A DNA stretch of 60,000 nucleotides. It comes from Apostichopus japonicus (taxonomy: Eukaryota; Echinodermata; Holothuroidea; Aspidochirotida; Stichopodidae). The stretch is taken from NCBI RefSeq assembly GCF_037975245.1, contig NC_092580.1, positions 2,456,501-2,516,500 of the forward strand, written 5' to 3'. How positions within the stretch are numbered: the stretch's first letter is position 1; the number at the start of each line of letters is the position of its first letter. Both the position numbers and the translations under genes were made by a program. The notes under the pieces were generated by a model. It was not told the DNA's origin. It searched no databases and was given only the letters and a program-made list of their open reading frames with translations. Shown here one piece after another: positions 12,501-23,688 of this stretch.

Positions 12501-15500
12501 GGATTGCTCTGGTCAGCTGCAAGGGGGATTGCTCTGGTCAGCTGCAAGGGGGATTGCTCTGGTCAGCTGCAAGGGGGATTGCTCTGGTCAGCTGTAAGGG
12601 GGATTGCTCTGGTCAGCTGCAATGGGGATTGCTCTGGTCAGCTGCAAGGGGGATTGCTCTGGTCAGCTGCAAGGGGGATTACTCTGGTCAGCTGCAAGGG
12701 GGATTGGTCTGGTCAGCTGCATTGGGGATTGTTCTGGTCAGCTGCAATGGGGACTGCTCTGGTCAGCTGCAAGGGGGATTGCTCTGGTCAGCTGCAAGGG
12801 GATTGCTCTGGTCAGCTGCAATGGGGATTGCTCTGGTCAGCTGCAAGTGGGATTGCTCTGGTCAGCTGCAATGGGGATTGCTCTGGTCAGCTGCAAGGGG
12901 GATTCCTCTGGTCAGCTGCAAGTGAGATTGCTCTGGTCAGCTGATTTCCTGATAAAGACCATTAGCTTGACATGTTCTGTTGCCATCTGGTCAGTGTGAA
13001 GTACACTATTGATCTTTGAAATGGTTCAACTTTTAAAGTACTGAATGGTTAAAATGTCAATCTGGCTGAGAATTACTGTCGTCACCTTAGTTCCTCAACA
13101 TGTGATTACATTTCTATCTGCTTCATCCATAGGTTTGCAAAGGTGATGATAAAAAAGTCCACTTTGAAACCTTAATGGTTATGCCATAATTTGATATTTG
13201 TTTGACTAACTCATTTCTTTTGTACATTTTAATACAAACAAATCATACTTACAAGCACTGTTTTATTTCAATATTGTATAAACTCTTATTTTTTGGGATG
13301 TTTCTTGTTTCTCAGTGTTGAAGGTTTCCAAAGTACAGAAATGACTCCTTATATATTTTTACTTTGAGAATCTGCCTAGGCTGTTTCTGACGTTGCTGGC
13401 TTGATATGAATGTAGTTACACAATGTGGTAATTGCCTCAATGCTTTCATATTCTTTAGTGAAGAAGCAAGTTCAAGGCCCTGGTGGACAATTGGAAGTTG
13501 CTGGTATGGTTGTCGGTGAGTGGGCCGGCAGTGATGGACGCAGACCAAAAAGGTAACTACACTCTTTATAAAAAATGCTTCAACCTGCATTTCAGGATTG
13601 TACCAAACAAAAATGATAGTAGGCAATCTTTTATGCCTACAAATTCTTGTGTGTGATTTCATTTGACCTTAACATTACTGCAGGTTGGTATCTTAAGTGT
13701 AAGTTATATATGAGTGTTCTTCCTTGCTTGATACCAAATGTGGATTTTTAAAGAGTCACTGCCTATTTGACATTGTACCTGGTTGATAAACACATCCTTA
13801 TCCTAGTACTCATAAATGTTAGAATGGGTGCACTCTAAACCTGGCTCAGTTAGTACTGAATTCCATAAATTTAACTTTAAATGGCTACTTGCAACAGCTG
13901 TGCGCTAGTAACCCTGAAGGTACATTCTTTCTCCATTGCTACATAATTTCATTCACTGCTGTTTGAGTACCGCATTGTAAACATCTGTAGTCAATAATTG
14001 GATTTCGTGCTGCCAAGTTATTCATCCGGCCAGGCTGTCCAATAATATCAGATGCCAATTGAGGTCAAAATTTCAATGAAATTCTGACTTTCTAACATTA
14101 TTTAATATTATTGTTGTGATTCTAATATGTCTAACTCCATGAAATATTGTTGATTTTGCCAAGTTTGGTAGATTTTAATGGTCCTTTGAAGTCTGAAAAA
14201 ACAAGATAACTGCAAAAATAAAGCATTGACCAACTTCATACTTGGTGTGTAGCTCCAAATTAGTGAGTGCAAGAACCCTGTTTTGAGTTTGGTAGAGTTC
14301 AAAGGTCATTAATGTCTACAGTGGTCAAAGTCTAAAAACCTTGTCACCACAATAATTCAAATGGTGCAGCTTGTTTGAACTTCACACTTGGTATTTTAAT
14401 CCACCATAGTGCAATCAAGAACCCTTTTGTTTCAATGCAGGCAAAGGTCATCTGAGGTCAGCACACCTGCGTTTGAAGAACACAACATTAGAAACATTTA
14501 AAATAAACTCATGAATAAAGCAAATAATGAATGGATGAATGAATGGACTTGGTACTTGAAATTTTAGGTACCCATTAATATAGGAAGTCAATGATGGCCA
14601 TAGCTTAGTCTTGTGTGCCCTGTTATTATTGAATGTTCACATATCAAATGTGACAAGGAATCACCAAGCCAATTTACTTTCTGATGTTGGTCGTTGGTGT
14701 TGAGGAAATGTTTGACTGACATGTCCAATGGGGTACTATGCGATTAATACTGTAACTATTGTATATTGCAATTAATTTGATTGTTTGCAAAGGAATAGCC
14801 CTTCTATACCATGTTGATCAGCAAAAGAACCAGTGTCATGAGTCTAGACAGGATAGGTTACTTTGAATGTGTTTGGTTGTACATGGCATTGTACCCAGTT
14901 TTATCAACAAACAATCTCCATCTTGATGCCAGTTATTTCTTGCCTCTTACAGTGGATACGGGAGTCAGCAGGGTCTTCTCCCCCATGGACGTTCAGAAGG
15001 CATGGGAGTAAGGCCCAACATGGGCCGTGGAGGAGGAGGAGGAGGAGGAGGAGGACCCATGGCCTATGATCCTATGAGTTTTCAGTTTCCAGCCCAGTTC
15101 TACCCACAAGGTCCAGGCATGGCCCCTATGTGGGGATATCAACCAACTCCCATGGTATGTTACTCACAAAACTGCAATTTGCTTATGGTTGAACATTGCA
15201 ATAATGTTTGTATACAATATGTACTTCTATGCACAATGAACAGATAGAAACTTAAGGAATGGGTAGTACCTTGTTGTGATTTGTGGGATAACATCATACA
15301 ATGTTTAATCTACCCATCCCCTGATTGCTCAGCCATTTAAGCAAGGTGGTTAACTGTAAAGTATACCCACAAATGTGAACTTACCTAGTTGCATTCATTC
15401 AATTACCTGCTTAAACAGTGTCCTCACTCTCGACTCATGTCAGCAAGTTTAGAGTTCAATTTGACATGTGCTGATACCTTCAAAGACTCCCAGTTACACC

Positions 15501-16927
15501 ATTGTTTATAATAAATAAGGAATCTCACTTAAATGAAACAACTGGAGGATGTTTTGAGTACAGTACCCAGGTCATGGTGTAAATGTGGTTTACGATTTAG
15601 TGCAAGGAGACTTCCAAGGGAAGGAAAAGTTACTATTCTTTAATGCAATAACTATACACTGTAAGCTGGTACTGTTTATGGCAATCACTTTTAGTGTAGC
15701 CAGTGCTTAATTTTCCCCGTGTCTCATGTTTCGGATCTGTGTAACACTCCACATATAAAATGGATATACTAGATGATGGTTAAGCCTACGCTTGTTAAAC
15801 TGACAAACTGTCAGATTATTTTATTACTCAATTCATCAGCCTGCAAAAAATAACCAAAACTGTGCACTTATGTTGGGCTAGTAAATGATGACTTTATCAA
15901 ATAATCAGATGGTCAGCAAAATGGTAAATTCATTGCAAATACTTGCAAAAACTGCTAAGATGAGGGGGTACTGAAGTCTCTCTAATGTAGATAGTGACAT
16001 TCAATCAGACTTCTGGGTAGCAATGTCACAAGGGAGGTTACCACTTCCTGCAGGATTCAATGTTTCATTCTGGCAGGGAGGGGATTGAGGAAGGGGATGG
16101 AAAGGAATCTAGCTATATATTCAAAGGTGGTCTGCAGTCAAACTTAAAACCTTTGTGTGCACAGTAACACTAAAAGTTCCCATATGAAATATGACAAAGA
16201 CTTAAACCTGTTGGCTTTCTGTTTTTTCTTGTTTGGAATAGTATCAAACTAGGAAAAAGTTTGGATTTGAACTGGGCTTGATCCATCAGTAATCTACCAT
16301 GTAGTTTGTTGTTTTTGTTGTTGCACTGAATGCTCAGTACCTACTCACTTGTGCACACGTATTGTTTCTCCCTCTCAGCCTCCAATGCTTGGTCTTACCC
16401 AAGCCCCTCAGCAAAGACGTTACTTCAAGCAGAAACAAAACAAGAGAAGGAACAACAATATTAATAGCAAGCCTGGTGTCCCTCCCGCAGGGAACAGACC
16501 AAGCTTAATCGCTAAAGGCAAAGCTCGTGGCCGTGGCGTCACCATTCAGGCTGACTCACCGGAGAAGAGAGTCGGTAAAATAGCAGCAGCTGAACCCGAA
16601 GAGGAGGGGGAGGAGGAGGAGGTGGAAGATGACAATGGAGACAACTATGAAGAGAGCAGCTCAGCATCCAGCTCTGGTGACGACCAGATGACACCCATGT
16701 ACAGTAACAGTGGGGGTGAGCCAGACTTCCCAGTCGGAGAGTTCCGTGTCTCACCGAGTGACATGGATAACGCCCAGCCACAAGAGCCCTACGAGGGAGG
16801 CTACGACTTGCCCAGCTTCCAAGCCAGTGGACAATTCAATGGCGACAATGCAAACTTTAGTTTAGAGTTGGATGATACAAATACTGCTGCACAGATTCAG
16901 TCCCTGGAACAGTCCAGCTTGGATTGA
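1655..16927 (+). CDS. FAM120A: FAM120-family protein (constitutive coactivator of PPAR-gamma-like), 3' part, 11 exons
   Basis: FAM120A/B/C proteins have an N-terminal XPG/FEN1-like domain and a C-terminal region involved in RNA binding and signalling scaffolding. Only the C-terminal 690 residues are here; the XPG-like part must lie left of position 1. Exons by GT-AG sites and phase: 1655-1719, 2859-2895, 3390-3575, 4611-4779, 6920-7172, 7952-8063, 10413-10619, 11562-11760, 13459-13552, 14953-15154, 16379-16927; the sum, 2073 nt, is 691 codons including a TGA stop. Conserved-looking blocks include PREVIRTALHRHESALMMQY, the ELC..WLFFDGKLF segment, a Gly-rich stretch after RPNMGR, and a C-terminal KGKARGRGVTIQ motif. 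I recognise the family from the conserved body; paralogue choice (A, B or C) is not resolvable and invertebrates may have a single gene. Confidence 0.85.
2280..2520. repeat. Dispersed repeat copy (FAM120 intron)
   Basis: This stretch carries ATGGCAAGGAATCACAAAGC followed by CCAACTGGCTTTCTGGTTG. The same string recurs with small changes near 8695-8740 and 14645-14690, and in weaker form near 16185-16225. It belongs to an interspersed family without visible coding capacity. Boundaries are approximate. Confidence 0.6.
4611..10619 (+). CDS. FAM120A: FAM120 conserved middle region (4 exons)
   Basis: Exons 4611-4779, 6920-7172, 7952-8063 and 10413-10619 are in phase (0, 1, 2, 0). They encode the most protein-like part of the gene: GEIKLNAGLDDEM and RPIRKKVYGILF in the first, VIKEWWLRQNGAP and PPIQRLWLGREPEDKTTRLR in the second, YMYQLRPPVLFKHELEAFLA in the third, and VASITTRGVQLAALFMRGVE plus PWELCCPWLFFDGKLFQ in the fourth. 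This matches the conserved central region downstream of the nuclease-like domain in FAM120 proteins. Large intronic repeats separate these exons (4845-5945 and 8945-10149). Confidence 0.85.
4845..5945. repeat. 29-bp minisatellite, about 38 units
   Basis: The unit is about 29 bp, built on TATAGCACATAATGTGGG then ATGCCTCAG, repeated head to tail with few variants (CACATAAT/CATATAAT/CATGTAAT; GGGATG/GCGATG). It lies in the intron after the 4611-4779 exon, starting about 65 bp past its donor. A few 28-30 bp length variants occur (near 5155 and 5340). No function is evident. Confidence 0.95.
8280..8740. repeat. Dispersed repeat copy in FAM120 intron
   Basis: It shares GTCCGAAAACCTTGTAAAC (near 8540) with 10191-10211 (GTCTGAAAACCTTGTAAAC) and 14329-14345, and the GGCAAGGAATCA block near 8700 with 2439 and 14652. 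The order of the two blocks is the same here and at 14329-14690, so these are copies of one longer element. Open stretches here (for example 8594-8860) do not resemble a known protein. Confidence 0.6.
8945..10149. repeat. About 1.2-kb interspersed element starting with a 28-bp palindrome
   Basis: The left end is a near-perfect 28-bp palindrome (8945-8972, AGCTCATACCAGC paired with GCTGGTGTGAGCT), followed by a CTATCA(C/T)T microsatellite (8990-9033). The body contains two diverged copies of a block with ATGAAACTTGG and GAGGTCAAA/GGGGTCAAAGG motifs (about 9060-9180 and 9360-9475). The right part, around 10105-10149, carries AGCTC and TATGAGCTTC strings. No long open frame was seen. It probably is a non-autonomous transposable element; its class is unknown. 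Confidence 0.65.
10190..10390. repeat. Dispersed repeat fragment upstream of the 10413 exon
   Basis: It carries GTCTGAAAACCTTGTAAAC near 10191-10211, the same motif as near 8540 and 14329, with similar surrounding sequence. It ends just before the polypyrimidine/AG acceptor of the exon at 10413. Confidence 0.5.
10655..11215. repeat. About 31-bp minisatellite interrupted by a MITE
   Basis: Units read GTAGTTAGTATGGTGGTCTT then TACATGCT. One copy (10670-10701) lies left of the inserted element and about four copies (11091-11212) lie right of it. The interruption between otherwise consecutive units gives a clean pre-insertion sequence. Confidence 0.85.
10702..11086. mobile_element. hAT-like MITE, copy 1 (385 bp)
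   Basis: Terminal inverted repeats CATAGGCGTAGGAG at the left and CTCCTACGCCTATG at the right. The flanks ACGCTATA (10694-10701) and ACGCTGTA (11087-11094) form an 8-bp target duplication with one mismatch. Subterminal poly-G/poly-C tracts and CGGGCAA strings are also inverted. No coding capacity. The 8-bp duplication points to a hAT-type transposase, an inference. A second copy lies at 46588-46832. Confidence 0.85.
11562..16927 (+). CDS. FAM120A: FAM120 C-terminal low-complexity and RNA-binding-like tail (4 exons)
   Basis: The exons are 11562-11760, 13459-13552, 14953-15154 and 16379-16927. The first is Pro/Met-rich after ERMLQCITEGG. The third carries a run of nine Gly codons (GGA repeats, 15021-15055) after an Arg, like an RG-rich RNA-binding tail. 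The last has a basic stretch (RRYFKQKQNKRRNNN), the RGRG motif, then a strongly acidic Glu/Asp tract around 16596-16660 and a Ser-rich end. The stop TGA is at 16925-16927. In vertebrate FAM120A the C-terminal region binds RNA; the charge pattern here fits, but function is inferred from family membership. Confidence 0.8.
11958..12943. repeat. 25-bp minisatellite, about 39 units, with an E-box in each unit
   Basis: The 25-bp unit is GGTCAGCTGCAATGGGGATT then GCTCT, with AATGGGG/AAGGGGG alternation. Each unit contains CAGCTG. Because 25 is 1 modulo 3 and the unit lacks stops in all three + frames, very long open frames (up to 343 codons) appear by necessity; they are not genes. The array lies in the FAM120 intron between the exons ending at 11760 and starting at 13459. 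Confidence 0.95.
14040..14710. repeat. Longest copy of the dispersed FAM120-intron repeat
   Basis: Two internal blocks resemble each other: CAACTTCATACTTGGTGTGT with AAGAACCCTGTTTTG (14230-14284), and GAACTTCACACTTGGTATTT with AAGAACCCTTTTGTTTC (14378-14434). They are joined by GTCTAAAAACCTTGTCACC (14329-14347). The right part contains GACAAGGAATCACCAAGCC (14652). Similar blocks occur near 2440, 8540-8740 and 10191. No coding sequence is visible. Confidence 0.6.
15155..16378 (+). other. FAM120 last intron
   Basis: No additional exon was found: the phase is 0 on both sides and no open stretch with a family-like sequence lies between. Near 16185-16225 there is a weak match to the dispersed repeat seen at 2440 and 14652. 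Confidence 0.5.
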
Positions 16928-19900
16928 AAAACAACAACCTGCACAGTATTTCATTGATGTACAGTTGCAAATTAAAAACAATTTTGTACATGTTGTATTT
17001 TGTATAAGAAGGCAACCTTGAAAAGGTGTTTTTTGATTTTTTTTCTTTTTACTTTCGGTATTGTAACGTTACCACTTTTAAGAGCTTGGCTTGACACAGG
17101 TTTGAAGAACAACGAAAAACAAGAAAAACAAAACATAAAAATCATAAAATGTCGGCAATTGGAACATTTTAGGCACATCAGTCACGCTTGATTTCTTCAG
17201 TTGTTATTGAAGAATAATAATGAAGGAACTATACATATTTTAAGTGTCCTCTTGTGTTACATAAGATGGGGGAAGGGGAGGGGGGGTGGAGGGGTGATGG
17301 TAAGTTTCAGTGTTTTTTTTTGAGTTGATGCAAGCAGTGCATATTATCATGAGAACAGGTAGTGTTAATCAAGGTGCAATGATACCTTCATTGCTCTCAG
17401 TGTGCACTCAGTGAATGTATGTTTGACATTGAATCCCCTAAATTAAATCTGTATATTTTATCTTTGCATTCTCTATTTGTCCATTACACGACTGAGAAGT
17501 TTGTCTGTCTCATCAAGGGTTTCCTCCATTTTTTTTTTTGTAGATCTCGTAAAAACCAAAAACTTTTCGATCATGCCACTATTTGTCCAATAAATAATTC
17601 TTATGTTAGGATCGTAATAATGCTCACTGTCCGAAACACACAAAACAAAAAACACAAAAAAAAGTTAAAAAAAGAGAAAAACATGTAACCTACTTAGTGT
17701 GATTTATTAAAAGGGACTTGTTTATTATCTGTGCCGAAACCATCTCAATGCCACTGGGGGAGCTTTCCTTCTATGTAAAGTGAGTACATAACTTCCCTAC
17801 TCTATTTAACCAAGGATGAGGAAGGTTTTTGTAATAATGGTATCAAATATTATAATTTATGTTAATTCATATGGGTTGATCACTGTTCTATTCAGTTAGG
17901 AATGTAACCTTTTAATGATGATGTAGCTATGCATTAGTTAACAGTAAACAATGAATATTTATATAGATATATCACACTAGTGACAGTAACTACGGCAAGT
18001 CAGTGAGATATAATCTCCCGGTGATGAAACGGCTAGTTATCAGTGAATTGTTTGTGGTCACAGTTTATGATTTTTCATTTTTTTCCACAAATAAAAAAAA
18101 AATTGTCGCTGTCATGAAGAGAATACGACTTCTACATTAAACTTGTTGATTTGGTGTCATTGGCAAAAATGGAAGCACCTAACATTGATGGAACATTGAG
18201 CATGGTGCCGACTTAAATTCAGCTGGAGAGTTATGTATGCAGAAATTGATCAGTGAGAGCTCTCCTTTTGTGGTTTCATGAAATCACTTTATACCTTTGG
18301 ATGCTTCTCTTCAGTGTTTAGAAAATTTATCATCGCCAACCAGTGTTCGTATCTATTTCTGTGGAGAGAGCGAAAGAGAAGCCTTTAGAAATATCTTCAG
18401 TGGAAATATGTGGCCAAAGCATTCTGCAAAGACTCGATAAGAAGATAACGACGTTATGAATCCATATTTGGTCCAGACTTTGGAATGGAGTTGTGTGTTA
18501 AGGGACTCCATACAAACTCATTGTTGAACACTCAACAGAAAAAAAATGATTGGATTGCAACAAAGAAAGCTTCTCAGTTCCCCATCTCTTGGACTAAGGA
18601 ACTACAAGCAAGCATTTCATTTTGGAATAAGCTTGAAATGGACAAGCTCATTAATTATGACTTAATTAATTTCACTTTATTTATTGATTTTTTTTTTTGA
18701 GGCAGTTAAGTCTCTCCCTGAAAGACTCATCCAGATTGTGGAGTCTGGTGGACATAGATTAATATTAGTTGTTGTGTGCATTTTATCTGTGAAAAGACAC
18801 CCTATGTGCTGTTATAATAACTAATATGTTTGCATGCTTTACAGAGTACAGAGTAGTTGTGTTTCAGCCTGATAAAAACTATTAGAAACAAAACCTTTTT
18901 GAGATATACTTCTGTCCCAATAATTGTTCTTTTCTTCTTGGCTGAGTAAACTATAATTGTTCTAAGGAATACATTGACAAGAAATCTACAACTGGCCCTT
19001 GCTTGAAGAACCTTTCTGCTTAGCTAAGTAGTAGATGATCCAGCTAGTCTATTTATGGAAATGTTAAAATAGTTGCAGATAAACTGGGATGGTAAGAAAG
19101 GGTTTCTATATTTGTCTAGCTAATTTAAAACCAATTTCAGCTTAGTAGTATTGTTAAACATGATGTAAGTGAATAGTCTAAGGGCCACCGTACATCCTAT
19201 TTGCGTAAGAGATTTGTAAACGGTTCTACCAACTATTAACAGTAGTATTGATATTTACCGTAACTCTGTCAATATTAACATAGCAGTCATATGCCTTCTT
19301 CTCTGTAAATGGGTGAACATGATTTTTCTGAGTATAAGAAAATTTCCTCTATCACTTCATTTAGCAAGTACTAGACACTGCATGTGCAACAATTTGCATT
19401 AAAGAGTTTCCAGAGTGAAGGTTTTCAAGTTGAGATTTGTATGTTTCTTATATCTGACAAATTATTAAATAGTTTAAAAGTTGTGTAATCAGGATTTTTG
19501 CAGCCTTTTTGGTGTAGTCATAGTGGTTATTCCCATATCAGTAAAGACTTTGGGACTGAATAGATAAATATACTGGTAAGAATTTCATATTTGTGGAAAA
19601 TTTTAATCTCTGACAGTGGTAGACAAAGTACCACAAGACTATATTGTTTGGAATTCAACATAATCTAAAGATGTCCACAGATGACACACCCCACAAATGT
19701 TGTCTTTTGTATAACTTGTGAGGGTGGTGTTTTCCCTTCATCCAGTGATCAAGGGTTTTCTGTGTAATAACCTTCCAATTAAAGTGCATGTCTAGTGAGG
19801 TATACTTGGTGTTAGTAACAGTGCTTTGTAGAATTTGCTTCACAGTCATTACACATTAACACATACATATCCATGCTGCCCCTGTTCAGAATTTAAAGCC

Positions 19901-22900
19901 ACTGTTTTCCGATTGCTTTAGTTTAAAGGTTAATTCTGTTTTTTTTTTTTTTTTGCTAGTGATCATAACATTTTGAACAGGCAAATAGTGTTAATGAGAC
20001 CTTATTGATGAAGTAAGCATATTTTTTGTTACTTTTTAAGTTGTGTATAATGCTCTCAAAAATTTGTGCTTGCTTGTAAGCTTAGGTCGCTTGTATCCAG
20101 CAATAGCAAGTAATATTGCCAACAGTAGATGTTTGCTTTTCAGTTCACTGTGATCGTTGTTAATAATCTGTAAAAAAAGCAAGCAACAGACCATTGTTAG
20201 TAGTTTGAACTTAAAATCAATTGGAATTCCGATAAGCTCCATCTAATGTCTTTTCCCAAGCCAAACCTTTGGTAGATTTAATTTATATTTCAGTAGTAGA
20301 ATCATCTCTCTCCAATTTGCTTTGTTTTCCTTCAATCTAAGCTATGAGCAATTTGGTAAATTTTCCTGCTTTAATTTTTTTTTTTTTTTTTTGCAATTCA
20401 TTTATGCTACAACCTACTTGTTGTAATGTAAGGAGTAATATTTCCATGACACGCCAGATTGAGATTTTTGCAAATGTCATGCTTGCTGTTTGTCACACAA
20501 TTGCTTTAAAAAATTGTTCATAGCTTTTGTGTACTCCATTTGTGATCTTTTAATACAAATTCTTTCTTTGTTTGTGTGTATCGTTGCTAATCAGTGTGCC
20601 GGCTGAGGAGTGGTTGAGACGATTCTGAGGATGGGTGATTGTTATTGAAGACTCGTTGGGCATGCCATAGTCAGCTGTAAGTTAACCTAAATGAAAGGTG
20701 AATTGAAAAGGGACAGACCATTGTAGAGAGGGGGAAAAAACAAATAGAGATGTTAAATATGGGTAAACTGCATGGAAGTAGCAAATACACTGCAGAAGAA
20801 TGCGATTTAGATAATAGTCTAAACAATAACAGACATACTAAAAATCAGTTAGTATATCATAGGTGAGGTCTGCCTAGTACATTTGTTGTACTAAGGAAAG
20901 TTGGTCCCGTATTGTATGTTTGAATTCACACTCTAACAAAGTGACGTGATAGTTGTTTGCATTGGTTGATACTATGTACAGTATGCAATGATCAGTGAAT
21001 TGCAAAAGTAATCTTAGTGTTGTAATTTCTTGGGTTTCAATAATAAGATAAGAGAGATGATGGCATGGGAAGTATACGCTTGAGTGATATTGTATTTAAC
21101 TGGTCTTGATACCAGCAGTTTTCCACCAGTTGCTTCTATTCTCATAGAAGCAGAAGTCGCTAACTGAGGATGATTTTTGTAGGTGTACGTAACCAAGTTT
21201 GTTCGGGAGGCAAGAGGATTTTGCGTGAAAATCTATCTATACAGGATGAAAGTGTTCACAATAGTTTTCAAAATGTTTGCACCCCCCCACTCACATGCAA
21301 ACGGAGTGTGGGGTGGCAATTGCCTAATCCAAATCTCTCAAACCATGTCTGAAGGACAAGTTTACCTTGCATGTCAACCCAAGGTTACTTTCGTACTGCG
21401 ATAACGAAGCCTTTAAAGTTTATCAAATTTTAAGGAAGTTTTAAGGAAGTGAATGGTGTATTGATGTTGATGGATTATTCGTAAGGGTCCTTGAGTCAAT
21501 TGTCTTGATAACAGTGTAGGCAGCCCCCGTCTCAGCCCACTAATGCATTAAACCTTGCTCAGTATATCAGCATTAAATCAGTCCTAAGTGACTCAACCTG
21601 TTGCTGCCATGCATCAAACCAGCCTCAAATAGCTAAGCTCACTATGCGTTAAGCCATCTCAACTTGGCTAGGTATACCATGTTAAACCAGTTGACTCAGT
21701 CTACCATGCATGAAAGCAGCATCTCGTAGCTAGGTCTACTATACGTTAAACCATCTTGACTGGGCTCGGCTCACCACTATGTGCCAACCATTTCTTCTCT
21801 TGGTTTGGTACACTATGCGTGAAACCAGCGTTACTTGATTCAGTATGAAGTTCTTGGATTATGACATTAGTTGTTAGCGTTGTAGTAGGTGATTTGCTTG
21901 CCACCTAGCATCTGCTTGCAACAGATGTGACAAACCGGCGAGGAAACTGTAACATTCATTTCTCATTGTCATAAAAATGTGAACAGATTTCCACTTTTGT
22001 CCCTCAAATGGCTCTTATAAACGAAATTATAGGCATATTTGTAACAGGCTTGATGTTCATTTGTCAATAAATGCCTTCAGAAGGAAATGCGTGTATCTGT
22101 CTTTTCTGCCTCATTTTGTCTTCCTTGATGCGGCAAAAGGAGTCTGTGCAGCGATGGTGATGAATGTGCGTATGTGACGTCATGGCTCGTAAACACGATG
22201 ACTCGAGAGAACAAGGGATATCCTCTGGACGACAGCCATACGTGGCTATGCTCTGGACCCCAACTTGGGCCCGGAGATATCTTTAAGAAAAATGTAAGCG
22301 TAAACCCTATTCCAAATAGGCAACAAAGTGCTGCAGTTTCTGGTGTACGTGCAATCCCAGCCAGTAACAATATACCGTTTTAAATTCTGTTGGTTTATTT
22401 TCGAAAGGTTGCTCTAGTCAATGCAGTCAGTAGCAAAGTCGACACCCTCTTGATAAAATGGTGAATGTACGACCCTGGTTATATGACATTAAACTTTTGT
22501 CACAACTTTGAAATTCATGCAAACATTAAAACATTAATAAATTTAAAGTTTGGTTCATTCATGAAGCGTAGGGAGTGGGGGAGGGGTGGGGGTGGTAGGA
22601 CGTTCCCTATCGCTCTAAATATGCCGTGATGTGCACTTTATACAGGATAATTGTTTTGGAACCCCACCCCCCCACACCCCACCCCAACTGTTTGGTTCAC
22701 CGTCACCTTCCACTTTGGCTTTTCTGGTGCCGCCACTGTTTGCACAATTAGGTTCCGATCGTACCTTTGCACCCTTTTATTTGTTGATAATTCTCAACTG
22801 ATTGGACGGTTTGGTAATGGATTCGGAAGGAGGGAAGAGGTGGTGTGACCCAAGAAATGATAGTGTCGGTCCCGACTTAAAACTATCTTCAACAAAATCC

Positions 22901-23615
22901 AGAGCTGTTCAGTGGCCTACTTGGTTAGCCAATGAGATCAACGTAGTCCTTGAAACTCTAACAAAGTACACGATAAATGACCCAAGGCTGACTACAAAAC
23001 CGAAACGACACTTCACCGCAATCCAGCCCCTACCCCTATACCTCATATCGGTACCTGTAACAGTGCCGATGGTCTATTGTGGTATTTCTCGTTCTATAAC
23101 TGATGTAAGCCAATTTATATGGGTGCCTTTCACTAATTGTTTTAGGTGGTTTTGTACAGTGACTTTCGTTATATGAACCAGCAGACCATCAGTTCTGTTA
23201 TGACGTGCGACATTGTTTATCTCTTTATCGTTATAGTTACCACCTGTATGGAAGAATTCAGCTTCACGATGCAACTATTCCCAATGCTAGATTTGTATAC
23301 CGGTCCTGGTGCCCGTTGTCATTGGGAATCACCCGTGCGTGAACGAGAAATAAGTTAGGGTGGAGATCTAGCCCTGAACAATAAACCAATCTTTGGCTGC
23401 ATGGTTCAGTTAGCATGCATTCAGTATACAGCACAATGTCAACATCATCAACACCGTTATACAGGGAATATCTGTAGGCCTATTAGGAATCCGTGTTATA
23501 ATAGTGTAATAACATTTAATTATGAATCCTTGCCCTACAATGTTGGTTTTCTCAGCCGGCATCATGTAGGCTTTACTAAGATCACTGGAAGGATCTATGT
23601 TGGATTATTATCAAT
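16928..23615 (+). other. FAM120 3'UTR and intergenic region
   Basis: This AT-rich stretch holds several poly-T runs (for example 19938-19955 and 20377-20392) and no convincing coding exon. Candidate polyadenylation signals AATAAA are at 17589-17594, 18090-18095 and 22066-22071; which one ends the FAM120 transcript cannot be told. Short open frames (for example 22174-22383 and 22802-23176) have no recognisable domain and no start or splice context that I could support. Confidence 0.45.
21520..21850. repeat. Degenerate tandem repeat, about 38-45 bp period
   Basis: Recurring strings such as CTATGCGTTAAGCCATCTC, CTATACGTTAAACCATCTTG and CTATGCGTGAAACCAG alternate with GGCTAGGTATAC/AGCTAGGTCTAC. 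There are roughly eight weakly conserved units in the intergenic region. No function is evident. Confidence 0.6.
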
Positions 23616-23688
23616 ATGAAGATAAGTCTTCTTATCTTGTTCATGACAACTGTCCAGCAATGTAGAACACAGGACCGGGCAGAGACCG
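23616..23688 (+). CDS. HYR gene exon 1: signal peptide
   Basis: It begins ATGAAGATAAGTCTTCTTAT and encodes a hydrophobic leader ending near QQCRTQ. The donor is gtaagt at 23689, phase 1. The next in-phase exon is over 1.2 kb downstream (24893). A longer upstream open frame exists in a different frame and is not used. Confidence 0.7.

Noticed and set aside
11894-12999. Long overlapping open frames (up to 343 codons) with LLWSAA/GDCSGQLQ repeats
   Set aside because: They arise from the 25-bp minisatellite lacking stops in all three frames; the array is intronic and all frames give the same peptide cycle.
16539-16781. Minus-strand open frame with Pro run
   Set aside because: Antisense shadow of the FAM120 last exon's Glu codons.
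22077-23358. Several overlapping open frames of 65-124 codons
   Set aside because: No recognisable domain, no matching splice structure, and frames on both strands overlap; not distinguishable from chance.
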